Source: Siphonodentalium dalli | Lineage: Eukaryota > Mollusca > Scaphopoda > Gadilida > Siphonodentaliidae | Length of the DNA: 64,000 nucleotides | Assembly: GCA_032622095.1 (NCBI GenBank) | Contig: CP136066.1 | Coordinates: forward strand, 199,726,978 to 199,790,977 | Reading direction: 5' to 3' | Shown: positions 36,701-48,752 of the stretch, piece after piece | How the letters are laid out: every line of letters begins with the position of its first letter | Numbering within the stretch: the stretch's first letter is position 1 | Notes under the pieces: model-generated | What the model was told of the DNA's origin: nothing | What the model saw: only the letters and a program-made list of their open reading frames with translations | Database searches by the model: none | Made by a program: the position numbers and the translations under genes

Positions 36701-37401
36701 CACGAAACAACGCAATAAATGTATAATATTGGTATATACTATAAATTCAGTTGTGGATAAAGAACTACAGCGAGCTGTTCGGTTATCATGTGTTGTACTA
36801 AATACAATATGGACCAGTATTCCCCAAATAATTGTTTATAATAAAATTAAAACCTATGTCATGTATACGATATTATCATTGATTTGCGTAGCAGTCACAC
36901 GTTTGATTTCACTAAGAATAACTGTAGGAACCCTTATACATCATGCTATTTAATTTTTCCAAAGTAAAATATCTACGAGCAAATACAAGTAGTCACGGGG
37001 CCAAATGAGGTATAACTTATGTGGAAGTGTGGTGAGAGAGCATGTCTCTATATTTTGGAACCTGGGATCTCATCAATGCTGTTTTCTTTGTCTCAACGTT
37101 AGTCGTCCTGATTGGTCAAGCTAGCAGACAATGGTTCCCTGACCATGTGTTCTGCTGATTCAGTCTGACCACGCCTTAGACACCATTTTCTAATTATCAA
37201 ATAAGCCTAAATAATTCCATGTTCCCCAAAATTTAAAATGATTATTACTATACGCGCGCCATAGAACAAAGAACCAAAGAAAAATGAACCAATGATATAA
37301 TCTCCGTTTGGACATTTTAATAACGATAAATGATGGTTCCTGAAATTACAAGATTAATGAAGCGTGTTTTACTCACGACTGTCAGATGTTATAGTAGTAT
37401 A

Positions 37402-37870
37402 GTTGAGACAGGCCATTGGTAGAACGTTGTATATGAAACGCAAATTTAGTATTGCAAAATACCCTCAACTATTGACAATGGCTAACTTTATTATACGTTG
37501 AATATATGGCCACTTGAAACATAGTCAACTACTTACACGTCCATGTGCTCTTCGTGATTAAATTGTGGCATCGACTTTTTTTTAGCATTTTTTTTAGTTT
37601 CTCGAATTGACATATACAATGTACATGTATACGACATGTATCCCTCAGTTGAGACAGGCCGTGCGTAGAACTTAGTGTATGGAACACCAATTTAGTACTG
37701 AACATTACCCTCCAGCTATTGACAATGGTTAACTGTATTATACATTGAATATGTGGCCATGTGGAGCTAACTAACTACTTACATGCTCATGTGATCTTCA
37801 TGATTACATTGAGGCTTCGACTTTTTCTTTTGCATTTGTTCAGTTCATCGAATAGAAATATAGACTGAAC
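37402..37870 (+). repeat. Tandem duplication, ~246-bp unit, two copies
   Basis: GTTGAGACAGGCCATTGGTA at 37402 recurs as GTTGAGACAGGCCGTGCGTA at about 37648. TATTGACAATGG, TTGAATATGTGGCCA and CGACTTTTT follow in the same order in both. The copies are diverged. It is noncoding and lies in gene 2 intron 1. Confidence 0.75.
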
Positions 37871-38489
37871 TATATACATAATGTTCCTACCCATCATTTG
37901 AAGTATTCTGAGTAGAAACATAAACTGCCGGAAGTGCTAGCAATGGAACCCATGTTTTGCATTTACGGAATATTTGCATAGTATATACGCAAGGCATATA
38001 TATTGTCACATTCTGTCCTTGTTTGGACCCTCGGGTAGAATGTGTTAAAAGAACCAATACGCGGTGTAAGAATATTATTATATGGTTTGATGCACTCGGG
38101 CGTGATACGCGTATGATCATAACTATATGATGGTCCTTAAACCTTATTTCACTCAATACTCATTTGCGAAATATTTCCAAAAGTACACGTTTTATTGCTT
38201 TATTACAAGTTAATGTGTAACATGCATAACACATATACAATACTTTATATACAGTATGTACACAATAAATATGGGACCTGTCCCCCGTGTTGTTTGTTTT
38301 TGGTTTTCTTACTGTTTCGTTGTGCTTTTTAACAGTGTGTATATACATTTATATTTGACATATATATATATTTGAATATGCATATGTATGTTATGTTCTT
38401 CATTGTGTTTTCAAATGTCCTTTTGAATATCAGTTTGAAATATGTTGACCATTCATTGAGCTAATTCAGCGGTGTTCCACAATATATAC

Positions 38490-39030
38490 AATTGATGGTA
38501 ATTAAGAGAATCTCCCCCGCGTGGTCCCGGTGTAGAATAGGCTTACCACCCCACTGTGAGGGGTAAGGATCCCTTAATGTGCCACCATGTTTGCTGTGTG
38601 GTGCATCCCGTGATGTGTGGTGTAGGAGTCATGTGTGTACTTGGGAGGCCACCTCATGATCCTCTTTGGTCCTACATCTCTTCAAGACGGTAGTTGAGTT
38701 GACCCGGCTCAATCAATCGGCTAGTCACGCCTCTCCACAGTACTTCAGATTACATTTCTGCCATCTGTCGTATAATGTTTCTGGTGTCTAGTTGTGTCTT
38801 CTGTATTTCATGTATGTTTCCTTCGCGTCATATCTGTTTGTATTTCGCCTTCATTACTGTTAAAATGTTTCAATTTTGTACTGTTCACCCCTGTCTCATT
38901 GTGACGAGGTGCCGGAAGGCTGCTATATGCAGTGGCTAAACCGATCGCCGCTTCAGCTATGGCCCGACCATAATTCGAAGGGTTGTCCAAGGCGGCTGCA
39001 GGGCTAGTTATCGATTAATTTGCTTTTCAT
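38490..39030 (+). mobile_element. Probable 5' region of Nimbus-like LINE
   Basis: A relatively GC-rich stretch starting near GTGGTCCCGGTGTAGAATAG directly precedes the LINE ORF1 fragment at 39031. GGTGTAGAATAGGCTTACCA and the run up to CAAGGCGGCTGCAGGGCTAG look like the leader of a non-LTR element. This is inference from position and composition; the promoter is not defined. Confidence 0.4.
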
Positions 39031-40062
39031 ATGGCAACTCATAACAAACAAAAATATAAGAATAACAAGCCGCTAAGTTTCACTGATGCTGGGGTCTATC
39101 CTCAGTACTTGGTACTTGGTTTTGATACGAATTTCAAGAGACCTTCTGTGTTTCTAATCGAATATTCACGAAAATTTCAAGCTGACGCTCTTGTGGAATT
39201 AACATATATTGCGCAAACACCAGCGTTAATTACTCCTCACAAGAGGTTGTGCAGTAGCAGAGCTGTATTGAGAATTCGCGATATAGCTGATTGTTCTGAG
39301 GCAGATGTTGGTTGAGTTCGCATCACAGAGAGTTACATAAGTCCGCAGATTTACAAAAACAGTTGATGGATAACAGGTTCCTGTGAATAGTTATCATCTG
39401 ACATTCAGTCTGAGCGAACATTCGCCGTCATTGAAGGTTGGGTATATTAACCCTTTACCCAACAGAACGGCCCTGTGCCAATGCATTATCTTATATATGC
39501 GAGTCGACCATAGGTCGCCTCGCATATATAAGATAATGCATTGGCTTAACACATTAAAAATTATAAACAATTTAAAGAATTTAAGAAAAAATGGTAAAAA
39601 GTGTTAAAAAAAGATTTTTTTTAGGCCAATATATTCTCTTATATATGCGAGGCGACCTATGGTCGACTCGCATATATAAGAGAATGCATTGGCACAGGGC
39701 ATAACTGTAACTATCACAATGTGGTCAAGGAGCCGGTTCCAATGATATCCATATTTGTATGGTTCTATTGAGACAGACCGAAGATATTTTAGGCTGTTGA
39801 AGCTTTATTTGGCCGGTTTTGGCCGGTTTGTTGGGTAAAGGGTTAATATATATGGGGATATGTTCCAACACATTGCGATGTTTTAAATGTCAGGGATATG
39901 GCCAAGGCCATGAACATTGTAAAAGTAAAGAAACCAGATGTGCACGATGTTCTATTTCTGATCATTATCATACGGATTGTACGAATCTTAAAATAACAAT
40001 TTCAAAATGTCAAGGTTCACATGCTGCAATAGATCGCTCATGTCCCATTTTGGGATTATGAT
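39031..40062 (+). pseudogene. LINE ORF1 fragment with zinc knuckles (Nimbus-like), split by MITE
   Basis: The left part (39031-39315) reads as the N-terminal region of a non-LTR ORF1: FLIEYSRKFQADALVELTYI and ITPHKRLCSSRAVLRIRDIA resemble the RNA-binding region of this family. Stops and a frameshift follow. At TTAA (39447) a 392-bp MITE interrupts it, and the reading resumes after 39847 with RCFKCQGYGQGHEHC, then CARCSISDHYH and a final CQGSHAAIDRSCPIL. These are CCHC-type zinc knuckles typical of LINE ORF1 proteins. No ORF2 follows. The copy is dead. Clade assignment (Nimb/I group) is tentative. Confidence 0.7.
39451..39842. mobile_element. TTAA-flanked MITE, family V3, copy 1
   Basis: It is flanked by TTAA (39447-39450 and 39843-39846). 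The ends begin CCCTTTACCCAACA. It is 392 bp. It has two core palindromes, at 39473-39545 and 39624-39697, in opposite orientation, separated by an AT-rich spacer. The right subterminal part holds GGCCGGTTTTGGCCGGTTTG. It inserted into the LINE ORF1 above, so it is younger than that LINE copy. CCC ends plus TTAA fit piggyBac-type mobilisation. Confidence 0.85.
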
Positions 40063-40190
40063 TCAAGATTCAAGATTCAACGATGTAAAGCTGAGAAGCA
40101 TCTGTCATATATAGATGCTAAGAAGAAAATAGTCGGTCCTCGACCACCCATTCCACATGTCACATACTGCATGAGTTATGTCTTTTTCAG

Positions 40191-40349
40191 TATCAGCGCA
40201 AACAGCCCTCCTCACAGAATCTTGCGTAACTGTTGCGGATTGTGCGGCTCCTCCCAACGTTGTGTGCGTTGACAACCCATGTGGAGTGCTCGTGTGCACC
40301 TGTGATTCCGCCTACGTGAAGAACAGTAATAACACGGCTTGTCGGCCGT
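40191..40349 (+). CDS. Gene 2 exon 2: single EB-like Cys-rich module
   Basis: The 159-nt exon lies between acceptor GTCTTTTTCAG and donor GTAAGTATAT, phase 1-1. It encodes 53 residues with seven cysteines spaced 5-7-4-4-1-12 (TESCVTVADC ... CTCDSAYVKNSNNTAC). This matches gene 1 exon 2. The spacing and single-residue CxC fit EB or EGF-like extracellular modules. NNT is a potential N-glycosylation site. The in-frame ATG upstream at 40178 lies in the intron and is not used as the start here. Confidence 0.75.
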
Positions 40350-41113
40350 GTAAGTATATTTATATAATTGCCTGTTATATTGTGTTTATAACACCCATTT
40401 TGTAAACTTCATCTTTACACCTACTGTGTGTATGCAGCTTCACAATGTGAGTGTAAATGTTCAAACGTAATTTCATGTGTTAAACGTGTATACCCAAAGT
40501 AGAACTACATCGTAGTTAGCAAAATAGTTCCTATATCACATTCATTTAAAATTGGAAGTTGTCATGATATCAATTAGATATGAAGAAAATTGCCTGAATT
40601 TCAATCAAATGTTGCTCGCTGGCGCTATATTAACTTGGACACATATGAATGATATTCCCAAGTGACTGATCGCTCAAGATGACGTCATGACGTTAACGTA
40701 AGCATCACTACGCGTGACGCACATTCCTTATAGCGTCGTGTTTGTGCCTCTGGGTGAGGATACACATTCAAAGTAAACAGAGGGGTAGCTGAATTCGTGA
40801 ATTCCATCGGCAAAGAAAACTGAGTCGACGGAAGATAAATTACAGTTGCTTTCGGATGAATTACGGTACGGACTGTCACTGATTTTGGGAGTATATATAT
40901 ACGTGGATGAACTACATGTATTCGTATCAATATCATTTCCAGTGGAAACAGACAGTACTGTGAAATCGCTGCATGTTCTTCACAAAGTACACAAGAATAA
41001 AAATTGCTGGAATAATTGTTAATTTATTAATGCACACAATGGTATATATCTATTTTAGTATATTCACCCAGTGAAACAACAATTGCCAGTGTTGCTAACT
41101 AGTACAATACGTA

Positions 41114-41245
41114 TTAATTGGTTGTTTCCACATTGACCGATTTATGAGGCCTCGGTCTGTCGTATTAGCCTTTCGTACTGCGGCATCAGACCAATACGAC
41201 AGACCTCGGCCCCATAACTCGGCCAATATGGAAACAACCAATTAA
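41114..41245. mobile_element. Fold-back MITE H4
   Basis: Arms of about 55 bp begin TTAATTGGTTGTTTCCACAT and include GAGGCCTCGGTCTGTCGTAT; the loop lies near 41172-41187. It is noncoding, in gene 2 intron 2. Confidence 0.7.
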
Positions 41246-42017
41246 CAACATAATATCAACCTTCTGATTTCACGCGGTTTAGCGACCAGGACGTGGCGAC
41301 GGGGTTGTCTCAACCCAAACGCAGTTCAAAATTAAAGACAGCCGTTTGTTCAAGGAAACAGCATGGCTGGAACAACACCATTTGAAAATTTCAGACAAAA
41401 TATGGGTTAAACTTATTGTGATAGTTTGATTGATTTTCTAATCAACAACGTGCAATTTGTTGACCATTTTGATACCTTGGGTCCATATGTTTTGACCTGA
41501 AATGGCCAACAGTTGGAGATCATCGAACCATATGTGTGCTATAGCTACATCCGTGTCTTGCGGCTGATACAATTAATTCAAATGAACCAAATTGTGACCA
41601 AATTAGTTACAAATCGTCTAATTGTACTGTAAAATCCTTTTTATTCCTGTGGGTTCATTATTCGTTGATTTCGTGGTTCGAACCAACCACGAAATCAAAA
41701 CCCAACAAAATAGTTTACTCAGAATAAACCAGAGAAAATCACAATACCAGATATCGGAATGAATATCGGCCATGAAGTTTGTTTTCGACATGTCGTTAAT
41801 TGGGTTGACAGAAAATGCGGAAGACCAGATGAAACGACATTAATTTTATTAAGATATTAGTCATGACCTTAAACAATATTTACATTCCGAGCATTTAACA
41901 TTTAACACATATTTGATGAATGATACCTGATCCACGAATTCACGTCCCAACGAAATAGCCTTTTGCATAAGAAACCACGAAAATTAAGGCCGACGAAAAG
42001 CCAACCACAGTAAGCCA

Positions 42018-42385
42018 ACATTCCACTTATCATCCACATTCACCTTATCATCCACATTCACCTTATCATCCACATTCACCTTATCATCCACATTCACCTT
42101 ATCATCCACATTCACCTTATCATCCACATTCATCTTATCATCCACATTCACCGTATCATCCACATTCACATTATCATCCACATTCACCTTATCATCCACA
42201 TTCACCTTATCATCCACATTCACCTTATCATTCACATTCACCTTATCATCCACATTCACCTTATCATCCACATTCACCTTATCATCCACATTCATCTTAT
42301 CATCCACATTCACCGTATCATCCACATTCACATTATCATCCACATTCACCTTATCATCCACATTCCACTCATCACCCACATTCAC
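42018..42385. repeat. 18-bp minisatellite with 9-unit higher-order pattern
   Basis: About twenty units of ATCCACATTCACCTTATC occur in direct order. Variant units (CATCTTATC, CACCGTATC, CACATTATC) recur in the same order 162 bp apart, which is nine units, so the array has a higher-order repeat. The minus strand is open through the array (repeating Val-Asn-Val-Asp-Asp-Lys), but that follows from an 18-bp unit without a stop and is not taken as a gene. Confidence 0.9.
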
Positions 42386-43004
42386 CTTGAACACATGCAC
42401 ATTAATTGCAATCAACTTCACTCATCTGATTATTCATAACAACATTCACAATAATACGGTACTAATTTGAATAAAGTCATATGTATCTGAACGCTGTTTA
42501 ACAGTAGTCAATAATTGGTAATAGTAACATCAAATATTGTTTATTATATGACTTTCGCCTTTTATTGAGCTTCAGCTATTTCAAAATCCACCTGTACTTG
42601 TTGAGACAGAAGCGACCATGATCAAAATTGGTCGTCCTGCCAAGTCTGCGCTATTCTAACAAGGCGGAACATTCGATGTTCACATGAAAGAAATTGGAAA
42701 TCAACCCAAATGAGCCACTAATTAAAAGCCTTCTAAAATCTACGTTCAAACACAGAATGATACACTCAAAATCTGACTCCGTTTGAATTGTAAATCCATG
42801 TTTTGTGCAACACGTTGTATCGAGTTAAAACGTTTTTATGCTGTTTCAACATTCATCCTCGATATCATTCCTGACACGTTGAAAATGTCCAGGGATTGTA
42901 CTTGGAAGATAACGAACTTGCCGGTTAGGAGAATTTGCTGACAGTTGTCATGGCGAGTGAGTAGTTGGGTCTGATATATTTAATTTCAGGAAGCCCCTGT
43001 CGTG

Positions 43005-43205
43005 AAATGGTTAAGAAATGTTCAGATAATAAGTTATTACCATAACTTTTCCCGCCAATCGATGTAATAATCCATCTGCGCTTGCATTATTTGTTTGTAT
43101 GTTTGTCGTCTGCTTGTATTGCCCGAGTATCCCTCCAAACTAATTAAATAGACCATTCCCATGTATACTTCTATAAGTGAGTGGCAAACTAAATTCAGTA
43201 TAGAA
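43005..43205 (-). repeat. Dispersed repeat R3, inverted copy
   Basis: The reverse complement carries GTCGTCTGC, CAATCGATG-type and GAACATTT words found at 28215-28450 and 32745-32970. Confidence 0.45.
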
Positions 43206-44084
43206 ATAATTGAATTATATATCATCTATATATCCATTAATGACTTGTAAAACTCCAATTAGGTACACATCAGCAGGCTGACCACGAATGAACACTTTGA
43301 CTTGCAATACACGTATCTGTTGATTGCATGTCACAGTGGATAGGTATAATCCTCTGGCGGTGTGTGTGTTCTACATACCCGTCGTTGTACTTTTAATTCA
43401 AGTCTGTAATTTTCGACAATTTGCACAAGGGAAATCCTGCATTATCCCACATTATGCATAACGTAATTAAGTTCCTAAGAGGACGTAACTATAAATTCAC
43501 GAGATTGTGATGCAGCAAGGATCTACAACGAGTCCCCAGTTTATATCGAAATTTACAAAACTTAAACTAATAGGCCTAAATCACATGGGAATTATTCGTA
43601 ACTTGTGAAGTAGATAATTTAATTTTCATCGCGATGGTCCATTTCCGATTCCGCTCTTTGGTAATATCCACACATTTGATAACCGGAAGTCACGTGACAA
43701 TTTCTCCAAAATCAATACACCCGATCTGAAAAATCACTGAAGGATATAGAAAACAATATATGACGTCATTCACCTGAACCTCAGGTATAAACAAATATGC
43801 GCGCCCAGTCACGTACAGTATTCTTCCCCCGGTTCCGAATCACGTTAATATAGTTGGGTACACCTGGCACTATTTACTGTTATACAATGACCGTTGTATA
43901 TCAATATATAATGGGTTTAATTAATGGAATAAGGGCAGATTCATGTAATAAATATAGAGCCTCACTAGTGATGGTTTGTGTTAGATGTTAACGCGCACTC
44001 GAGCGCATGGTGGTAGGACTTCACTGGATATATATTTTATATAGCTCATTTGCATTGCAGATGATAATCATATGGTGCCGGACA

Positions 44085-44475
44085 TTTGCATAGTGAGGTT
44101 CACAGAAGGTGAATTTAGTGACGCTACCTCGCACAGCGGGCTAGCATCACAAATGTCAACTTCTGCTTAGGTATAATCTTCTCTGTAAAGTATCTGTATT
44201 ATCAAATTAACAAGTCTTATTAGTTGCCTTAGAAAGTTTCATTTTATTTTTTATTTTAGATTATCTATGTCCCCACATTTGCAAACGACACAATGCATAA
44301 CCCAGGTGCCCAATGGGTGCACATCACCATATTCACCTTCCGGGAATTTAATCTGTCTAAGTCTCCCATAGCATATGAGGCCATACAATATGAGGTCCCC
44401 AGAGGGTGAATGTGTTGATGCTAGCTCGCCATGTGTAGTAGCGTCACTAAATTCACCCTCGGCGGACCTCATACA
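44085..44475. repeat. Pair of H2-like fold-back halves
   Basis: GTGAGGTTCACAGAAGGTGA at about 44093 and ATGAGGTCCCCAGAGGGTGA near 44393, with the inverted TAAATTCACCCTCGGCGGAC at about 44448, are relatives of the hairpin at 23478-23627. The intervening sequence also holds an inverted CACCATATTCACCTTCCGGG. Several insertions or one rearranged element are possible. Confidence 0.5.
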
Positions 44476-44619
44476 AATGTCCACCATATAATCAGGCCTG
44501 ATGGTGGGAGGACACCACTGGAGCCACTGGCTCCCGTGTCATCATTCCGCCACACACTGCCATGCATGCGATAACAACTAAACCACTAACTCTAACTATA
44601 TCACCCCTCATCAATTGAT

Positions 44620-45110
44620 CCTGATAATGTGCTATGATGCTATTGGGTCCTGGTGAATTTCTATGATGTTGTTAGGGCAAACTGATGCTGTTAACAAAAA
44701 GTACCGTTATATTTGTTTTAATTTGTCTCGGTGTTCCGATAATCGGAAGAAATCCAGGAAAGCCATTATGCGTATTAAACATTCAATAAGATGTATGGCG
44801 AAATATGTTTAATATACTCTTTGTATTAGTTGGTGAACATCGACCATAATCAATATAGTTACTCACTTCGTTTTATAAATATTAGCGCAGACATTATATT
44901 TAAAAATATATATATGTTGAATGTTTCATGCGCAATCTGTTTTCCCCCCAAATGGCTCGGATTAGCCAAACACCGCGAAGAAAATTACAACTTTAGGGAC
45001 AGTAGCGGTACTTTTTCGCAACGGAATCAGTTTGCCCCTACCCGCATCATAGCAATTCAGCAGGAACACCATCATCACAGCATATTAGCTGGACCACTTG
45101 CCCAGAGGTG
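44620..45110 (+). repeat. Intronic segment duplicated at 48930-49405
   Basis: Shared in the same order are GCTATGATGCT, GGCAAACTGATGC, ACCGTTATATTTG, AAAATTACAACTTTA and AGCTGGACCACTT. The first copy ends ~60 bp before exon 45173 of gene 2; the second begins ~40 bp after exon 48893. Confidence 0.6.
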
Positions 45111-45172
45111 TATATATATATATATATCAAAATGTATGATACATGGAAATGTTGACTTGCTTCGTGTTTCAG

Positions 45173-45460
45173 ATAAGCAATTGAGCGAGTCATGTGATGT
45201 CAATACAGTGTGCCCACCGGAAGCCACGTGCAAAAATTCCGTATGTACATGTGTCGAAGGATCGGGACCTATATGTGATGATAAGAATCGAGAGAAGTAC
45301 TTTAATAACACATGCAGCGCCTCAAGTATTTGCATAGCGACGTACCATCTGATATGTTCTGCGTCAACATGTACTTGTGCAACAGGGTACAGAGAAGCAA
45401 CGTCAAATGAACTGAGGATGGATCCACTGACTCCGTGTTATGTTGATGGAACGAGCGTAG
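45173..45460 (+). CDS. Gene 2 exon 3: two EB-like Cys-rich modules
   Basis: The exon of 288 nt lies between acceptor CTTCGTGTTTCAG and donor GTGAGTAGAT, phase 1-1. Module 1 (SESCDVNTVCPPEATC...) has cysteine spacing 5-5-4-1-7. Module 2 (NNTCSASSIC...) has spacing 5-7-4-1-19 and ends TGYREATSNELRMDPLTPC. Gene 1 exon 3 has the same two-module plan and the same GYRxAT...DP segment. NNT is a possible N-glycosylation site. The open frame extends upstream into the intron to 44830, but the acceptor at 45171-45172 and the phase fix the boundary. Extracellular, disulphide-rich. Confidence 0.75.
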
Positions 45461-45469
45461 GTGAGTAGA

Positions 45470-46725
45470 TTTTTTAAAACAAACATCATACAGTAATCTA
45501 TTTATTTATTGACCTCCACGTGTGGAGAGTGGCTTAGAATATTTATAAATGAGACAAAGTTAAAATATGACATTAAGCAAGGGTTACATCTAATAAGAAC
45601 TACATGCATCGACAATTGGAGAACAAATTAAAGAAAGAAATAATTTTTTTTTTTTTAAACATTGAAAAACAAAACGCACACAATAAATAAATATATAAAA
45701 TAACGATTAGTATATACATCAAGTCATTATGTCACATGCATGCGGATTATATATACGACATAATGGTGTTCTGTATTGTCCCAATCATATGTCACAAGCG
45801 TGTGGTCGTAGTTATATACAACAGAATAACGTCAGAATAACAGTTATGTGTTATTAATTTAGAGGGGAGAATGTATCGAAGTCCGTGATGGTGTCATAGC
45901 TTCCATGATGCATTAAAACATAGGCCGTGTACGAATGAGTCTACAAGCAATAAGCAGAAATGTGGCAGCGTCCAGAAGTAATTATCGGTGAGTGTTTAAA
46001 GAGCACAAACAAGCCACTCAAACATGAACTCAAGGGACACGTTGGGTCAGTATTGAAAGAGAAAAAAGAAATATAAGCAACACTTTGCTAAAAACAACTA
46101 AACATACATGAAATTTGGCAAATACCACATTACCTGCAGCAGAAATGAAATAATGTGATAACTTCTTCCCAACTGAATTCTAACTTTTGCAAAGTAAATC
46201 CCGACTTAAGATTCTCTGTCAAGAATGTTGTTGGCAAGGTGGTGTCATATATTCTTAAAATATGCCACCAATGTAGTAACCAAACTTATTTCTTAATGAT
46301 AAACGTGTGATTACTGATTAAACAGTTTATGATTGTACTACAAAGGACTGCTATATCAGCACATATCAGCACAGTTTCATATTGCGTGACTATTTTTACA
46401 TTACATTATTTCTCTTGTTAAATCGAAACCAAGTATCCTACCCATAATTGTGGGGTTCACATTTATTACCGCCCCTCCCCATATTCGCGCTCGCGATGTA
46501 TGGTTCTTGCCTCCCCCAACAGCCACAGACGTTAGCCGAGCTACACGAACACAGACGTCGATGCTGAAAGCTAGATATTTGTTTTGATCTGCCGTAAATA
46601 TGCGGATGATCGATATAAGTATAGGAAATATTGATTCCAAATTTAGATCGAAACCAGTTGCGTGATTACATTAGATATTTGATCCCACGGCATATGCCTA
46701 CACGAACACAGTTGTATCACAAAAT
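45470..46725. other. Intron, no gene seen
   Basis: AT-rich intron of gene 2. Short ORFs lack motifs. No clear element boundaries were found apart from the TTAA element that starts at 46733. Confidence 0.4.
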
Positions 46726-46732
46726 GTCTTAA

Positions 46733-47124
46733 CCCTTTACCCAACAAACCGGCCAAAAACGGCCAAATAAAGCTTCAACAGCCTAACATATCTTCGGTCT
46801 GTCTCAATAGAACCATACAAATATGGATATCATTGGAACCGGCTCCTTGACCACATTGTGATAGTTACAGTTATGCCCTGTGCCAATGCATTCTCTTATA
46901 TATGCGAGTCGACCATAGGTCGCCTCGCATATATAAGAGAATGCATTGGCATAAAACAAAATCTTTTTTTAACACTTTTTACCATTTTTTCTTATATTCT
47001 TTAACAATTTTATAATTATAATGTGTTAAGCCAATGCATTCTCTTATAGACGCGAGGCGACCTATGGTCGACTCGCATATATAAGAGAATGCATTGGCAC
47101 AGGGCCGTTCTGTTGTGTAAAGGG
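46733..47124. mobile_element. TTAA-flanked MITE, family V3, copy 2
   Basis: It is flanked by TTAA (46729-46732 and 47125-47128). It is 392 bp, exactly the length of copy 1, but in the opposite orientation. Core palindromes lie at 46878-46952 and 47031-47103. The ends begin CCCTTTACCCAACAAACCGG. The high similarity to copy 1 suggests recent mobility. Confidence 0.85.
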
Positions 47125-47765
47125 TTAATACAATTGTCCTTCATGCACAATATGTTATTTTCCTCCCTGGAGAGTATGCTAGTTCGTCACTCGTCTTTCC
47201 TGCTTACCATCCATCATCACCGCACCTTCATTACAATTGTTTACCTATAATTATTCCTGAATCTAAATCTGTCCAAATTTGAAAGGCTGATAGTATTATA
47301 TTACATAATAATGACAATCACTATTACATAATGCAATTCAAACATTAGTATACTGCAATATTTGTGAAAAACAATATTGTATTCCTTTATGTCATCGCCA
47401 TAGTGATATGTAACACCGATACGGCATTGTCAAAATAAATAAATCAGAGTTGTGTTGATCCATACGGGAATATATTAGTGTCTCATTCCTTAAGAGTTAG
47501 TTGTGGAGACATGTTCTCAAAGTCACGTTCAATAACATCGGATTTGTTGTGGTTTTCATATCGAAAACATTCCGCAACAGTTTTCTCGGAACGGACAGGT
47601 TTATATGATCTCAATTAAAAATATGTTTAAATGAAAAACCACGCAATAACAATGGTATCCTTTCAATTCAATTTATTATTGTAAACTCATCGTCTAATTT
47701 GACATTCATGACTACTATTGTCCTCATTTACAATTAAAGAATAATATATAGAGGATATGAAATGA

Positions 47766-47886
47766 GTGTTTCTCTCATATGATATTTATGAAACGAGTCT
47801 AAGAATTTTCAGTTTTCTCTCGCCGGAGGCTCGAGAAAACTGAAAATTCTTAGACTTCGTTCATAAATATAATATGAGAGAAACAC
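47766..47886. mobile_element. Fold-back MITE H5
   Basis: Arms of about 55 bp begin GTGTTTCTCTCATATGATAT and include GTCTAAGAATTTTCAGTTTT; the loop is CTCGCCGGAGGCTCGAG. It is in gene 2 intron 3. Confidence 0.75.
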
Positions 47887-48752
47887 GAATTACATATTAT
47901 ATTTATCATATGACACCTTTAAATTGATTGTGATGTCCAAAACGCACACAAATCACTAAATAGCTATATGACATCGGCAGCAAAAGGTTAATGTGACGTC
48001 ACTTCATTGCACCGGAAGCCCAATTACACCTGGTGAACTAGCAGAAATAAATTGCACGTGAAGATATAGTGCGCTATTCTGTTCTCAGTTTGTGACATTA
48101 TATCGTATGTTTATTAGATAAATACGAATTACATATTCTATTTATCGTATAACAATGTCCAAAACTATATATTTCAAGATTATAATCGCGTTGATTGACG
48201 CGCACGAATATGACCTGCATTTAGTTAGAGATGCGGCTCGACCCCGGCTGCCATTCACCCGATCAGAACACACTTTTTGTCAACAAACCAATCAAATTAT
48301 CGGAAGGTAATATGAACTAGTAATTGATATGAAATTGATTTATGATATACTTTCCAACCTAAATAATGATTGAGTCATATGATAAAAATACATATCAAAT
48401 ACATATCAAATATGGGGAATATTTTGACGAATGTGGGACGATTCCCTGTAGATATTGTGTATGAGGGTGGGCATTTTTCATTGAGCGTCAGGAGTGGATC
48501 ATTAGTGTTTTACTGTGATCTTTCTGTTATTTGTATCAAAGAGGTCATGCAATTTAATTGTGTTCGGTCGGTTGCGATAGTAGGCTTTCAAATATTTCGT
48601 TCTGAGGGCAGTTAACTGAGGTCAGTTCATAACAAGGTGGTATTCATCGCCGAGTTCCTCCATACAAAGAGTGTATCTTCGTTCTGAGTATGGGGTGTTT
48701 GTCCAAGAGCCAGTTTATATATACAATAATCCGTTTTTGTGTGTCATTGGAG

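Noticed and set aside
41984-42421. 145-codon minus-strand ORF of repeated Val-Asn-Val-Asp-Asp-Lys
   Set aside because: It is the automatic result of an 18-bp tandem repeat with no stop in that frame; there are no splice sites or other coding support.
44830-45172. Upstream part of the 212-codon ORF that contains gene 2 exon 3
   Set aside because: It precedes a good acceptor in the required phase and matches a duplicated intronic segment, so it is read-through into intron.
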